From Buddleja alternifolia (taxonomy: Eukaryota > Streptophyta > Magnoliopsida > Lamiales > Scrophulariaceae), in the NCBI GenBank assembly GCA_019426215.1, contig CM033396.1, forward strand, positions 38,492,503-38,556,502: a stretch of DNA of 64,000 nt. The letters are read 5' to 3'. Positions within the stretch are counted from its first letter, which is position 1; each line of letters opens with the position of its first letter. The notes beneath the pieces were generated by a model. That model was given only the letters and a program-made list of their open reading frames with translations. It made no database searches and was not told the origin of the DNA. The position numbers and the translations under genes are program-made. Positions 10,884 through 21,554 of the stretch are shown piece after piece.

Positions 10884-13800
10884 TGTTAGATGTTCGGCGA
10901 GCCAATGTTCAGCTTGCTTAAAAGTATGCAAACACTATGATAGTCTTATTTTATGAATATATAATCATTTGGTATTGTCTTTATCGTAATTGCCTATATA
11001 GTCTAGATAAAGATGCCTTTAGATTAAATAGAGTTAGGGGAGTAGTGTGTTACTATGGAACACTCTCAAAGGCTGTAATCTTCAAAGTCCGTTCCAAGTC
11101 ATAGAGATAATGAGATAAGGGATATCAGAGTCTCGCCAAAACTTGGTTGTATATCTCATTCTCAAATGAGAGAGTGTCTTGTTTCTTAGACAATGACCAG
11201 CCGGGTCAGTGCATATATGGAGATTCATACTTTGGAGAAGAGTGGAATTCAACGACCCTGTAAGGACACTTCGTTGGTTGTGTGTCAGCTTGGAGTCCTT
11301 CAATTTCGTAGTGTGAGGTTAATCCTTTGACCTAAGATGTCATGTTTGGAAATGATACTACCCACTATACTTTGATATACACGTGAACTTCAGGAGAGTC
11401 AAACGGAGGTGTATCTGCTGTATAGTCTGGTAGTATAGCAGAACAGATGGAATTGGAAGGAATTCATCCAGGGCATTAAACCGGCATTTCCTATGCTGTT
11501 GCGAGAATCTAAATAATCGATAAAAACCTTTTATCAAAGCAAATGTCTTATAAGAGGGATTGGTGGTCCCTGCTTAGAAGACTAGATCATTAGATGTCAC
11601 AACATGTCATAGCTTCTAAGGTTATTAAGGTTTCGACTCACATATACAGAAAAAAGATGAAGGGATTCGACTCACATGAAGATCGTAATCGGGATAGGTT
11701 TTTGCTTTCTATCTGACACGAAAAATTCTTACGTGTTTGCACAGCAAGTGGACTGGTCGTGTGTAGTAATAAAGTGGATTTTTAAGTCCGAATTGTCGAT
11801 CCCACAGAGACTTGTATTTTAGACTTCTTGAATTTAAAGCAAGCAATAATTAAACTAAAACTAAAGATTTAAAGATTTTAAAAGCAATCAAATAAACTAA
11901 AACAAGAATTAACTCAAATATTATGGAAGCAAGATACAAGAAACAAGATGTCGAAATCAAGATAACTATGGAAGAGAGCAACTAAGACACATGTGTTGGC
12001 ATAAATTAATCAATATTCATTATAAACATGTTCTCATATTATTAGACTACTGTTGCTTTGGTGAAAAAAACCTTAAATAATTACTACCCAATGTCTCGGC
12101 TGTAATAATCCTATGACTAAGTGACGGTTCTCTAAATATGTCTATCCGAGAATCAAATCATTAACCATGCATTCACGTTTTAGAATTTTCCCGGATAAAT
12201 CCGGCTAACTGCACCCGAAAATCTATACCTATCTCTAGGAGCAATTCCTCATGTTTTTCGGATGATGTGATGATTTCTTTTAACCCTAACTTATATTCTC
12301 TCGAATGAATAAATTAGGCTAATTAACAAGCATATGATGATCAAACATATGATTGGAATTAAAGTACAAAATCAATACACAAAACAACAATAGAATTAAT
12401 ATGAAAAACACAATTTATAACTCAAATATCATAATTTAGCCTCAACATGTATGGTCTTAGTTCGAAGAATCTAATTCATCATAAAAGATAAAAGATAGAA
12501 ACTTAAATTAAGATTCATATTCATAGACAAAAATAAATCTAAATCTAAGAAACTCCCTCGTATTTTTTATGGTTGAATTTCGATCTTCATCTCTTCCATA
12601 CTTCTTGATTTCTTCACCTTCAAGGGTTCTTGAAAATCTTCATGAATATGTAAAAACTATGTCTAAACCCCATTAGGGCTCTATTCTACGTGTATTTCGT
12701 CTCCTAACCCTAGAGAACTGATCTAATGTATATAAGGGTGGAAGGGGAAGACTCCAACTTGAATTAGATTTGGAAATTTCCAGAAATCTGCTATTTTTCC
12801 CATCAGAACCAACGTCCGTACGTTGGAAACAGAAACATTTTGCCTTCTGCGCAGCAATCTTGTTTCCTTCATAAATTTCTCCACAGACCTCCGATTTGGG
12901 TGATTCAAGTTGCCACGTGATGCTAAGACAGAACTATACAACTTTGTAGAATAAATATTTGTCAAATTCAGTCTTTAAATACTCCGAAATTCTGCATTTC
13001 CGTCCAGTTTTCCTCAATTGCAATGATTTTCCACCTTTACTCAATAAGCACACAAATTACAAGCATATATGGCAAAAATCATGCATAAACCAATGTAAAT
13101 AACATAAATATGAGACTCTAAAACATGTAAATCTCACACCTATCACTATCATTAACATCTAAGAAGTCGTGGCGACGTTGCTAGATATCGTTCCACGACC
13201 AATAGGTGTCTTGAATGAACATGGTGAAATTAGTTCAAGATCCAATTACTTATTTGGATAATTAACTTTGCCTATGGGAAATGACTTATTGCTAGCTTGT
13301 TAGTGAGCCTAAGGGGTCACACACTTAACTTAGGGTAGCACCTATTGGCTAATTAATTCTATGAGAATTAATAGAGGAATTAATTAATTGAAATTAATTA
13401 ATTTAGAAAAAGGATTGAAATTAATTAAGTGGACTTAATTAATTATAGTCTCTAATTTAATGAAATATTAAATTGAGAGACAAATTAATTAGTGGGCTAA
13501 TTAATTAAATGAGAAAAGATTAATTAAGTTGGACTTAATTAATTAATTGGGCTCGAGTCAATTTAATAAAAAACAAATCCATTAAATTGACTTGTTTTAT
13601 ATTAAATTGACTCGAGCTCAATTATAATGAGGGGAGAAAAGAAGACAGGGCCCACTAGGTCATTAGTGACTTAATGGGCATCCACCAAGTCATTCACACG
13701 CCTCTTTCAAGCTAAGGAGGTGGAGTTTTTTTTCTCTCATCTTTTCACAATAAAAGAAAATCAAGAAATCCTCTTTCTTTCACTCAAGAAGCGAAGAGCT

Positions 13801-14051
13801 CGTCATCTTCTTTGCTAGCACTGATAGAAGAAGACGAGGGTGCAAGCTAAGGTGTGGATACACTCGGAGTTGCCAATTCAAGCACTAAAAGCAAATCTAT
13901 CCTACATTTTTCTTCTACGAGGCAATCGTGAAAGTTTTTTTTTGTTATTATATTCGAATCCGATGGTACCATATCAACCTATCCCTAATTTGGGAGCGTT
14001 TTTTATTGTTTTTCGTTTTCACTGCACACATCCCCAGGACGATTCCTAACA
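10884..14051 (+). repeat. 3' LTR of the older copia element, split by a solo LTR
   Basis: It starts TGTTAG at 10884 right after the polypurine tract and ends CTAACA at 14051, a perfect 6-bp inverted pair. With the nested solo LTR (11714-13145) and one copy of its duplication removed, the LTR is about 1.73 kb. Segments 10884-11713 and 13151-14051 belong together. The second half includes a long stretch of AATTAATT-type AT-rich sequence (13360-13620). The small ORF at 13840-14049 is LTR sequence, not a gene. Confidence 0.8.
11714..13145. mobile_element. Solo LTR, 1.43 kb, with 5-bp TSD
   Basis: It starts TGACACG and ends CACCTATCA, flanked by perfect CTATC duplications (11709-11713 and 13146-13150). 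No coding sequence, primer site or second LTR is present, so it is read as a solo LTR left by recombination. It carries the sequence GTCGATCCCACAGAGACT, of a kind common in plant LTR repeats. The family is not identified. Confidence 0.8.
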
Positions 14052-14592
14052 GTATGTGACCAAAAAATTTGCTTAGGTGGCTACAAGCTATATAGTTCAG
14101 GGGGCAAATTGCAATTTTGAGTTGAACATTATGTCAGCTTTTAACAGAAATATCAACCCCATTAGTTTTTTCGTTAGTTTTTAAAGAGAATGGAAGCGTC
14201 GGATTAACTTTAAAAAGAACTAACGTTACAACTTTTGAAAAATATTAGGATGATTTCTAAAACAACCTAAGCGTGAGAGTAGTTCTTAATCGGCTCTATC
14301 ATTTAGGGCAACAGTTGCAATTTTCCCACTTTTTGATTAATTAAATATTGCTGGAAATTTGTTCAAAATTCAACATAAATGTAGAAAATTACATTTTCCT
14401 AATATGTATGTGTTTATAAAATATAGCTTTAAAGATTAAAGTTATTTGGACAATAAATTTCAGTTTTACAACTTAAACAACTTAACTAAATAAGCATGTT
14501 CTTATTTTTCTTTGCATTGTTAATCACTCATAAATTATCTATATAGAATGATTTTAGTCCTATTCGTCTAATCATAATTCAGTTTTAAATTT
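14052..14592. other. Intergenic, no gene seen
   Basis: AT-rich flank of the copia LTR. Sequence at 14095-14120 and 14300-14325 (GGGGCAAATTGCAATTTT-like, and its relative before CCCAC) suggests an old MITE, but the ends are too decayed to define. Confidence 0.4.
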
Positions 14593-14869
14593 AAGAGAAA
14601 ATTACATGCACACCCCCTCACTTTAGTACAAAATTACGAAAATACCTAACTTTTTTGAAATACATAAAATTCCCCTTATGTTAAGATAATCTAACAATTA
14701 TACCCCCTGTATATTAAGAATTCTTACAATTTCACCTCCCCCCCCCCCCCCCCCCGTAAACCTTGCAAATAGACCCCTTGAGGGGATCTCATTGTAATTT
14801 ACCCAAAGTCAGGAGGAATTTTGGTAATTAACACTAAAGCGAGGGGGTGTGCATTTAATTTACCAAAAA
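14593..14869. mobile_element. MITE with CACCCCCTC terminal inverted repeats
   Basis: The left end AAATTACATGCACACCCCCT and the right end AGGGGGTGTGCATTTAATTT are inverted copies; the arms continue about 30 bp. A C18-type run lies at 14738-14755. The same family appears in katanin intron 6 (31373-31617), as a fragment in katanin intron 3, and in related form at 62149-62394. No coding capacity. Confidence 0.7.
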
Positions 14870-15624
14870 TTTAAAATCTTTGTATGTTTAATTGAAGATC
14901 TATTTGGTTTTAATGTGTTTTTTTTATTTGAAAGATTATTAAAACAAATCTGAAACTTGATTGAAAAGCATCAAACTTGATTGATCAAATATCATGAAAC
15001 TATATTTGATTATTAATTGCAAGCTTATTTTTTCATGTAGATTAAATTGAAAATGTACAAAATTTAATAATAGAAAGAATTGGAAGTTCACTATTCTTTG
15101 ACATATGCAATTACATTTACGTGAAACTCGAAATTTCCTTTTTTATATGTAATATAAAAAATTTTAGATAGTGAACTTTCAAAAATTAATTTTTCTTAAT
15201 AATTTTAGAAATTTTAAATATAAATTTCTATGAAGTGACTAAGTTTTTTAGATGTAAAAAAGGATCAGGACCAATAAACAATACAAAAATATTCATTCTA
15301 TTTAAAAATGGTTATTAGTAGTAAACTTATTTGTATTGATATAGCTTTTTAATAATTATATACATGTATTCATAATAAAAATGTACTAACACTTAACAAT
15401 ATGTCAATTTCTAAATACAAATTTTCAATCAATAACATAATAATATATGTATCACATAAGTCTACTATCATTTAACAAAATATCAATTTTAGAATTTAGG
15501 TTTCTAAACAATCTAAATAATATAGTGTGACATCATATAAATATGTATGCACATATACCATTAACAAATATTAAAAAATTAAAGATTATGACAAAGGTAA
15601 TGGGTGTCTAATTAATAACAATTG
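14870..15624. other. AT-rich intergenic, no gene seen
   Basis: Very AT-rich with many stops in all frames. I see no open frame, tandem repeat or element ends that I can support. Confidence 0.4.
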
Positions 15625-16199
15625 GTCTCATGCCCGGTCTCACGAGCCGTTGGACTAAAGAAGTCCCATCAAACCAATTGAATATAACCTGGAGTTGGGC
15701 ATATGAACCACAACCCATGAATATTTGTTATTACACTTGAATTCTAGGGTTCTTTTTATAAAGTAATTTTACTTTTTCCTCCACAACCGATGTGGGGTGC
15801 AGCATCACCCCCCTCCCCCACCTCATTCGAGCAGTGACGTCCTCGTCATGGCGTGACTCAATTGAGCATTCATCACCAGGCCTCGGGACTCTAGCGGTGT
15901 CTCCCACGGGCTCAATAGGTGGACTCCCAAGTGTGTAGCACTTTGGGCGCACCCTTAAGAGGTGGCTCCCGCAACGTGTAGCATTTAGCTCCCGAAATTC
16001 TTGCTAGTGAACGGCTTTCTCACGCTCGGGCTCACGGGCACATTAGAAAAGTCCTATCAAACCCACTGAACATGACCTGAAATTAGGCATTGGAATCACA
16101 ACTCAAAATAGATATTAATTGTTACACTTGAATCCTAGGGTTCTCTTTATAAATTAATTTACACTATCTTCCACAACCGATGTGAGATGGAGCACTACA
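15625..16199 (-). mobile_element. TRIM-like short LTR element, minus strand
   Basis: Two diverged direct copies of about 175-180 bp (15625-15807 and about 16020-16199) flank a roughly 210-bp centre. On the minus strand each copy starts TG and soon has CACATCGGTTGTGGA, typical of plant TRIM LTRs. A purine tract (minus strand GAGGTGGGGGAGGGGGG) lies right against the 15807 copy, as expected for a polypurine tract. There is no gag or pol. I could not confirm a target duplication or primer site. Confidence 0.6.
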
Positions 16200-18691
16200 A
16201 TATGGATTTTAAGTTACTCCCTAACAAGAAGAAATTATTAAAAAATTAAAATAAAAGGAGGTATGTATTATTAAATTATTCATAAAAGATTCATGCGAAC
16301 ACATTTCCAAAAATACATATATATATATATATATATGTACTTGCACTATTTTATAACATTGTAAATTAGTTCCAGAACATCATACGAAAGCACATATAGA
16401 ATTGATCCTTCAAGTTCTCATTCTAAGCAAAAAAATAACTTTAGGAATCAGTGAGGAAGCCGATGACTTACTTAGCCATTGGTTGTGCGAAAAAATAAAG
16501 AATCAAAAGAGTTCCCCTTCCCGAAAGCTCCAAAAGATATCGGCTTCCGCCTATACTCTTATTTTACCCAACCTCTTCCAATTCCCCGAATGTTGTCCAT
16601 TTTCCGAAGCCAATAGAGGATGCCGATTATGACAATATTTGTGACACATAAAATGAAGTTTCTTAATTGTGCAGGAGTGGGTATTCTTGGGTCGTGGAAA
16701 AAAAAATTAAAAATGGTGGGAAAAAAACGTAAAAAATAATTAAGGGTATTGGTGATAATTCACAAGTTATGCAAAGGGAGTAAGGATATTATTGTATAAT
16801 TCATGGGTAAGTGTTCAAATTTGTTTACGGAATTGGTTTATGGTTCAAAAGACTAAAATGAAATATAGAAATCAGATTATAACAACCAAACGAAATCACG
16901 TGGCCATTCCCATAAGCTTTTTTGTATAATACAAAGCAAATGATTAACCTTATTTGATGAACGAATTAAGTTTGTAAGATGTTTTTATATTAAACTAAAA
17001 AAAAAATCTCTTAAAACACGTGAGTCTATCATATGGGATGAAAAATGCAATCTTGCCTATGAGTTACAGCTTACAAATGCACTGCAAATGTGTATGTAAA
17101 TATAATATATATTCAGAAAAAGTAATTTCTTGTTTTTGTAAGTACTTAGTATATATATAAAATATATATCTCTACTATATATATATATATATTATATATT
17201 ATATAAAAATACGGGTGGTTTCTTGAAACTTTTAATGTACCTAATATATCTCCATCTAATTTACTTTTCTAATGTCAAAAGAGTCAAATAATAAATAATA
17301 ATATATATCAACAACAATTAAGTATATTATCTTATTAGGACTCCACAATGGAAATACAAATAGATGATGCATTGCTTGAGGTCACTCTTCTTTCTTTTTT
17401 TTTCAAAAAAAAAATTTAAGACTTTATTTTAATTTAATTTTACTCATAATTCCTTGACACATTTAGAGGCTCCAATTGGCAATCCCACTTATTAAGAATC
17501 ACTTTTGCCCCAGTAACTTCTAATCAAATTATTATGGGTCATGTAATTCACTTTTTAAATGACAAAAGAGTCAAAAAATAATAAAAATAAGTTATATATA
17601 TCTATAATAATAAGGTGAACACTTACATTGGGACTCTATAATAAAAGTATATATATAGCTGCACAAGGACTCTATAAGAAAATTATATATAGAGGACTCT
17701 ACAAAGTAATTTTATATAGAAAATAATACAAATAAATCAAATGTCGAGTTGTTTTTTGAAACTTCTGATATACCTAAAATATTCTCATGCAGTTCAATTT
17801 TTTAATGGCAAAAGAGTCAGAAATAAATAATGAAAATAGATTTTAAATATCTACAATAATAAGAAATATAGTTACATTACGACTCTCAAGAAGGCAATAT
17901 CTCGGTACACAAAATTACAACAAATTTACATTTAATATAGAATTCTAGGAAATAGGAACACTTTCCCTCATGGTCTTGGGAGATTTATTGACATCTGCTA
18001 TTGTATTTCAATATTTGTCACTTTCATTTAGTGATGACTTACACAACACTTCATTTTTATTTAGCCATTTTTCTTTTTACACTCAAGAGCTTGAAGAACC
18101 TTATTTGTGAATGATTGATTTCATTTTATCCGTTCAACTTACTCATTTTGGAATTACATCAACTATAGTCTTACTGCTATAAAAAATTTGAGAAACAAAA
18201 AAAATAAAAAAACTACAAAAGTATTTAGATTTTGAGCTATAACGAAAAGATTATTATAAGTGCAAAAGACTCCATGAAATAAAAGAAGAAATTTGCCCTT
18301 GATCCATCAAAATTAAACAAGATAATGTATAAAAGAACCATGAATTTACACAAGAATTTATTTAGTTATATTATTATATAAGTTTTGATTTTCGATTAAT
18401 TTAATATCTTAAAATATTCATTCAATTTTTCATGTCAATCAATATTTTATTTTTGAACTAATTATAGCTTATTAATTAGTAGTTTATTGATTAAGGCTTT
18501 TTTTAGGGGTAGTTTAATTATAGTTTCAAGTTTTGGATTTATAAAGTTGAAATCTATGTATATGAATTGCTTTAACGAGATCATATGATCCACGTGCAAC
18601 ACACATATTATTTATTAGTAAGGTGAAATATCAAACCAATCCATACTATCAATGCGCCCCCGCACAAACTATTTTATTTATCCATCTAATG
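16200..18691. other. AT-rich intergenic with diverged 130-bp repeats
   Basis: No gene seen. (TA)n runs lie near 16316-16338 and 17160-17205. Three imperfect direct copies of a block containing AAAAGAGTCAAAAATAAT and a TATCTACAATAATAAG-like part occur at about 17213-17350, 17510-17640 and 17750-17890. The 76-codon ORF at 16402-16632 has no recognisable domain. Confidence 0.45.
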
Positions 18692-18702
18692 GTGATTGGG
18701 CA

Positions 18703-19467
18703 GGAAAATTATTTTTTTAGTCCGTTATCTTGGTCTCCTTTGCGTTTTAATCTGTTAACTTGATACCTTACAAAATTAGTCCGTTATCTTGACACTTTTT
18801 TTAATTTTGGTCCTTTCCACTGATTTGGGGATAAATTGCATCTTAATTTGGGGATAAATTACATGAGGAGGGCAAATTGGGGTTAAAAATTTGGAAAAAT
18901 TCATTAAAAAATTTAAAAATTCATTAAGAAATTGAAAAAACCAAAAAATTCATTAAAAAATTGAGAAAATTTATTAAAAAATTGAAAAATTGAAATCCGA
19001 AAAAAAAAATTGAATTTTTTCGGATTTCAATTTTTCAAAAAGGTCCGAAAAAATTTAAAGAAAAAATTCATTAAATATTGTCAGGGAACATTATTTTAAT
19101 GAATTTTTTTGAATTTTTTCTTTAAATGAAATTTAAAGAAAAATAATTTCCCCGACAATATTTAATGAATTTTTTCTTTAAATGTTTTCGGATTTTTTTG
19201 AAAAAATTGAAATTCGAAAAAAATCCGATTTTTTTTTCGGATTTCAATTTTTTAATGAATTTTTTCAATTTTTTAATGAATTTTTTTCCCAATTTTCCCT
19301 CCATTTGCAATTTATCCCCAAATTAAGATGCAATTTATCCCCAAATCAACGGAAAGGACCAAAATTAAAAAAAGTACTAAGACAACAGACTAATTTTGTA
19401 AGGTGTCAAGTTAACGGACTAAAACGCAAAAGAGGCCAAGTTAACGGACTAAAAAAATAATTTTCCC
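18703..19467. mobile_element. Mutator-like non-autonomous hairpin element with 11-bp TSD
   Basis: The element (765 bp) is flanked by perfect GTGATTGGGCA duplications (18692-18702 and 19468-19478). Its arms are inverted copies over nearly the full length: the left has AATTATTTTTTTAGTCCGTTA and the right has TAACGGACTAAAAAAATAATT, followed inward by matched blocks such as the paired 'AATTTGGGGATAAATT' (left) and 'AATTTATCCCCAAATT' (right). The centre is a nest of AATTCATTAAAAAATT-type smaller palindromes. A 9-11 bp duplication with long TIRs is the Mutator-superfamily signature. No transposase is present. Confidence 0.85.
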
Positions 19468-19478
19468 GTGATTGGGCA

Positions 19479-19868
19479 TTACAAATTGTTGTACAATTCT
19501 ACAGGTGGAAAAAAAATGGCAATCGATCGTCATCTTCATGGTAAGAAGATGACGATTTCGTCATTGGTGACATATTTCATGTAGCAACAAAGTAGGGGGG
19601 GAAGAAGAGGCCAAAAGTTGACTTTTTTTCCACTTGGAGATTTGACTTGTTAGGCTTTGTTATCCCAAGAGGAAAATGAAGGGTTACTGTAACTCTGCTG
19701 CTCAAGGACAGCACAAGTTGAAGTCCGACCAAACCCAAGAGGTAATTTGCCCAATTACGTAACATCCAACAACAAGAAGAGCCCTATCATTGTTTATGTA
19801 TGTGTGTGTCTGTGTGTGTATATATATATATAATTGTAGATAGAGATATATAATTGTTATATAATTGT

Positions 19869-19914
<46 letters not shown>

Positions 19915-19952
19915 GTGGATAGAGTTTATGCCCTAGGTATAGTAGTAGATAA
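19479..19952. other. Intergenic, no gene seen; (TA)n microsatellite
   Basis: A TA dinucleotide run of about 38 bp lies near 19872-19910, with shorter ones around 19815-19830. The minus ORF at 19577-19765 shows no recognisable domain. Confidence 0.4.
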
Positions 19953-20158
19953 TTGGATTGGGTTAATTACACTTACCGTCCATTTTATTTAGTATAATTA
20001 CAATTCAGTCCGCTTATTTTTGGCTCATGTACAATAAACACTGCTTCTTATAATAAAATCTTACATTAAACCCCCTCTAACTAACAATCATTAGTCAAGC
20101 ATGACGGAAAGTGTAAAATATCAATCTTGCCGCTGTTTTAAGAAAATAATAATAATAA
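19953..20158. mobile_element. Partial MITE, left end only
   Basis: It starts GGGTTAATTACACTTACCGT and matches the left end of the adjacent complete copy (20160-20870), but has no right terminus before that copy begins. It is either truncated or interrupted by its neighbour. Confidence 0.5.
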
Positions 20159-20159
20159 A

Positions 20160-20870
20160 GGGTTAATTACATTAACACCCTCCTTTTTTGGTGTAATTAC
20201 AATGCAGTCTGCTTTATTAAATCATATAACAGACATCTCTCTCTTATAATATCACATTACATTCAATCCCCTACGAATAACTTTCGTTATTTTTTTTCTT
20301 TTTTTCCTTTTTATATGTTTTTCCTTAACAACCTTTTTAAAAAAAATTATTATAACCTGTTATTTATATATATATATATATATATTCGTTCAACTTATTA
20401 TATTTTCCTAATTGATTTGATATTTTTTTGGCAACTTACTACTAGATTTATCTGAATTGAACTATATTATCACTCCTTAATTAAATCGGAATTCGGTGTT
20501 TATTTTCATTTTCTAAAAAATATTCAAATTGGCATAAATCCAAATTTGCACTTCATAATCAAGATGTTAACAAATTTTTAACGAAATTATTTATATAAAA
20601 CTAAATTGAAATTTACAATTACATTATCTTTAATATAGAAAATTACATTCACCCAAGGACAAAATAGAAACTTTAGCAAACATTTTTTGATGATGTCAGC
20701 AAATTCAATTAGTTTTCTAACGAAAGCAAATTTTATTAGTTTTCTAACGAAAGGGGGCGATTGTAAGATTTTATTACAAGAGAGACTAATTGTCATATGC
20801 TCAAAATAAGCCCACAGAACTATAATTACACTAAACAAAAGGGATGGTTAGTGTAATTATCATTATTGGA
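20160..20870. mobile_element. MITE with GGGTTAATTACA termini
   Basis: The left end GGGTTAATTACATTAACACC and the inverted right end (GGTTAGTGTAATTATC, then back to ACTATAATTACACTAAAC) form arms of about 50 bp. Internal small inverted blocks surround GAAAGGGGGCGATTGTAAG. No coding capacity. The target duplication could not be defined. Confidence 0.55.
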
Positions 20871-21110
20871 TTTTATAACTATAAAAGCGTGATCGGTAGC
20901 TAAGATTAAGAGTTATGGATTATTTATTATGTGCAATCCTATGTTCGGTAGTAGCCGTGATGAAAGACATAACCAAAAGCTTGGTATATTATTCGTTATT
21001 TAAGTATTAATAAATCTGATGGAAGGGGGTAGGATTATTATATCCAATTTAAGAGTGATTGTGCATTTACAATATCATCCTCCATTTCCTATAATACATA
21101 TTTATATATA

Positions 21111-21554
21111 GGAAAAATGTCATTTTTAGTATCATAATTGACCGCTTGTACATGTTTGGTACCAAATATTTTCGACATCTCAGTTTTGCCACAAACTTCT
21201 CCCATTTGTAACACTTTTGGTACCGATGTGAACTACTTGAGAAAAAGGTCAAGTGAGATGCATGTGGCCGTTAACTTCACATGTGGCATTAAAAAATGAG
21301 ATAACGGTGGCCAGACGTGAGCCAGATAAGCAAAATTTGGTACCAAAAATGAGATTTTCTATTTATCTTTACAAAGACGTACACAATCACATGCAAATCT
21401 AACGGTCACGTGCATGTCACATGCTTTTTCCGTCAACTAGTACCAAAAATGATACAAATGGACAGAGTTTGAATCAAAAGTGAAATCTTGAAAATGATTG
21501 GTAACAAAAGTGTACACGTGGTCATTTATGGTATCAAAAATGAGATATTTTTTA
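21111..21554. mobile_element. MITE with GTACCAAA-type terminal inverted repeats
   Basis: The left end (GGAAAAATGTCATTTTTAGT...TGGTACC) is mirrored at the right end (GGTAACAAAAGTG...TATCAAAAATGAGATATTTT). About 440 bp and no coding sequence. Several CACATG/CACGTG words occur inside. Confidence 0.6.

Noticed and set aside
13840..14049. 69-codon ORF
   Set aside because: It lies inside the 3' LTR of the older copia element and has no domain.
19122..19460. Lys/Phe-rich ORFs on both strands
   Set aside because: Both lie inside the palindromic arms of the Mutator-like hairpin element and arise from AAAAATT repeats.
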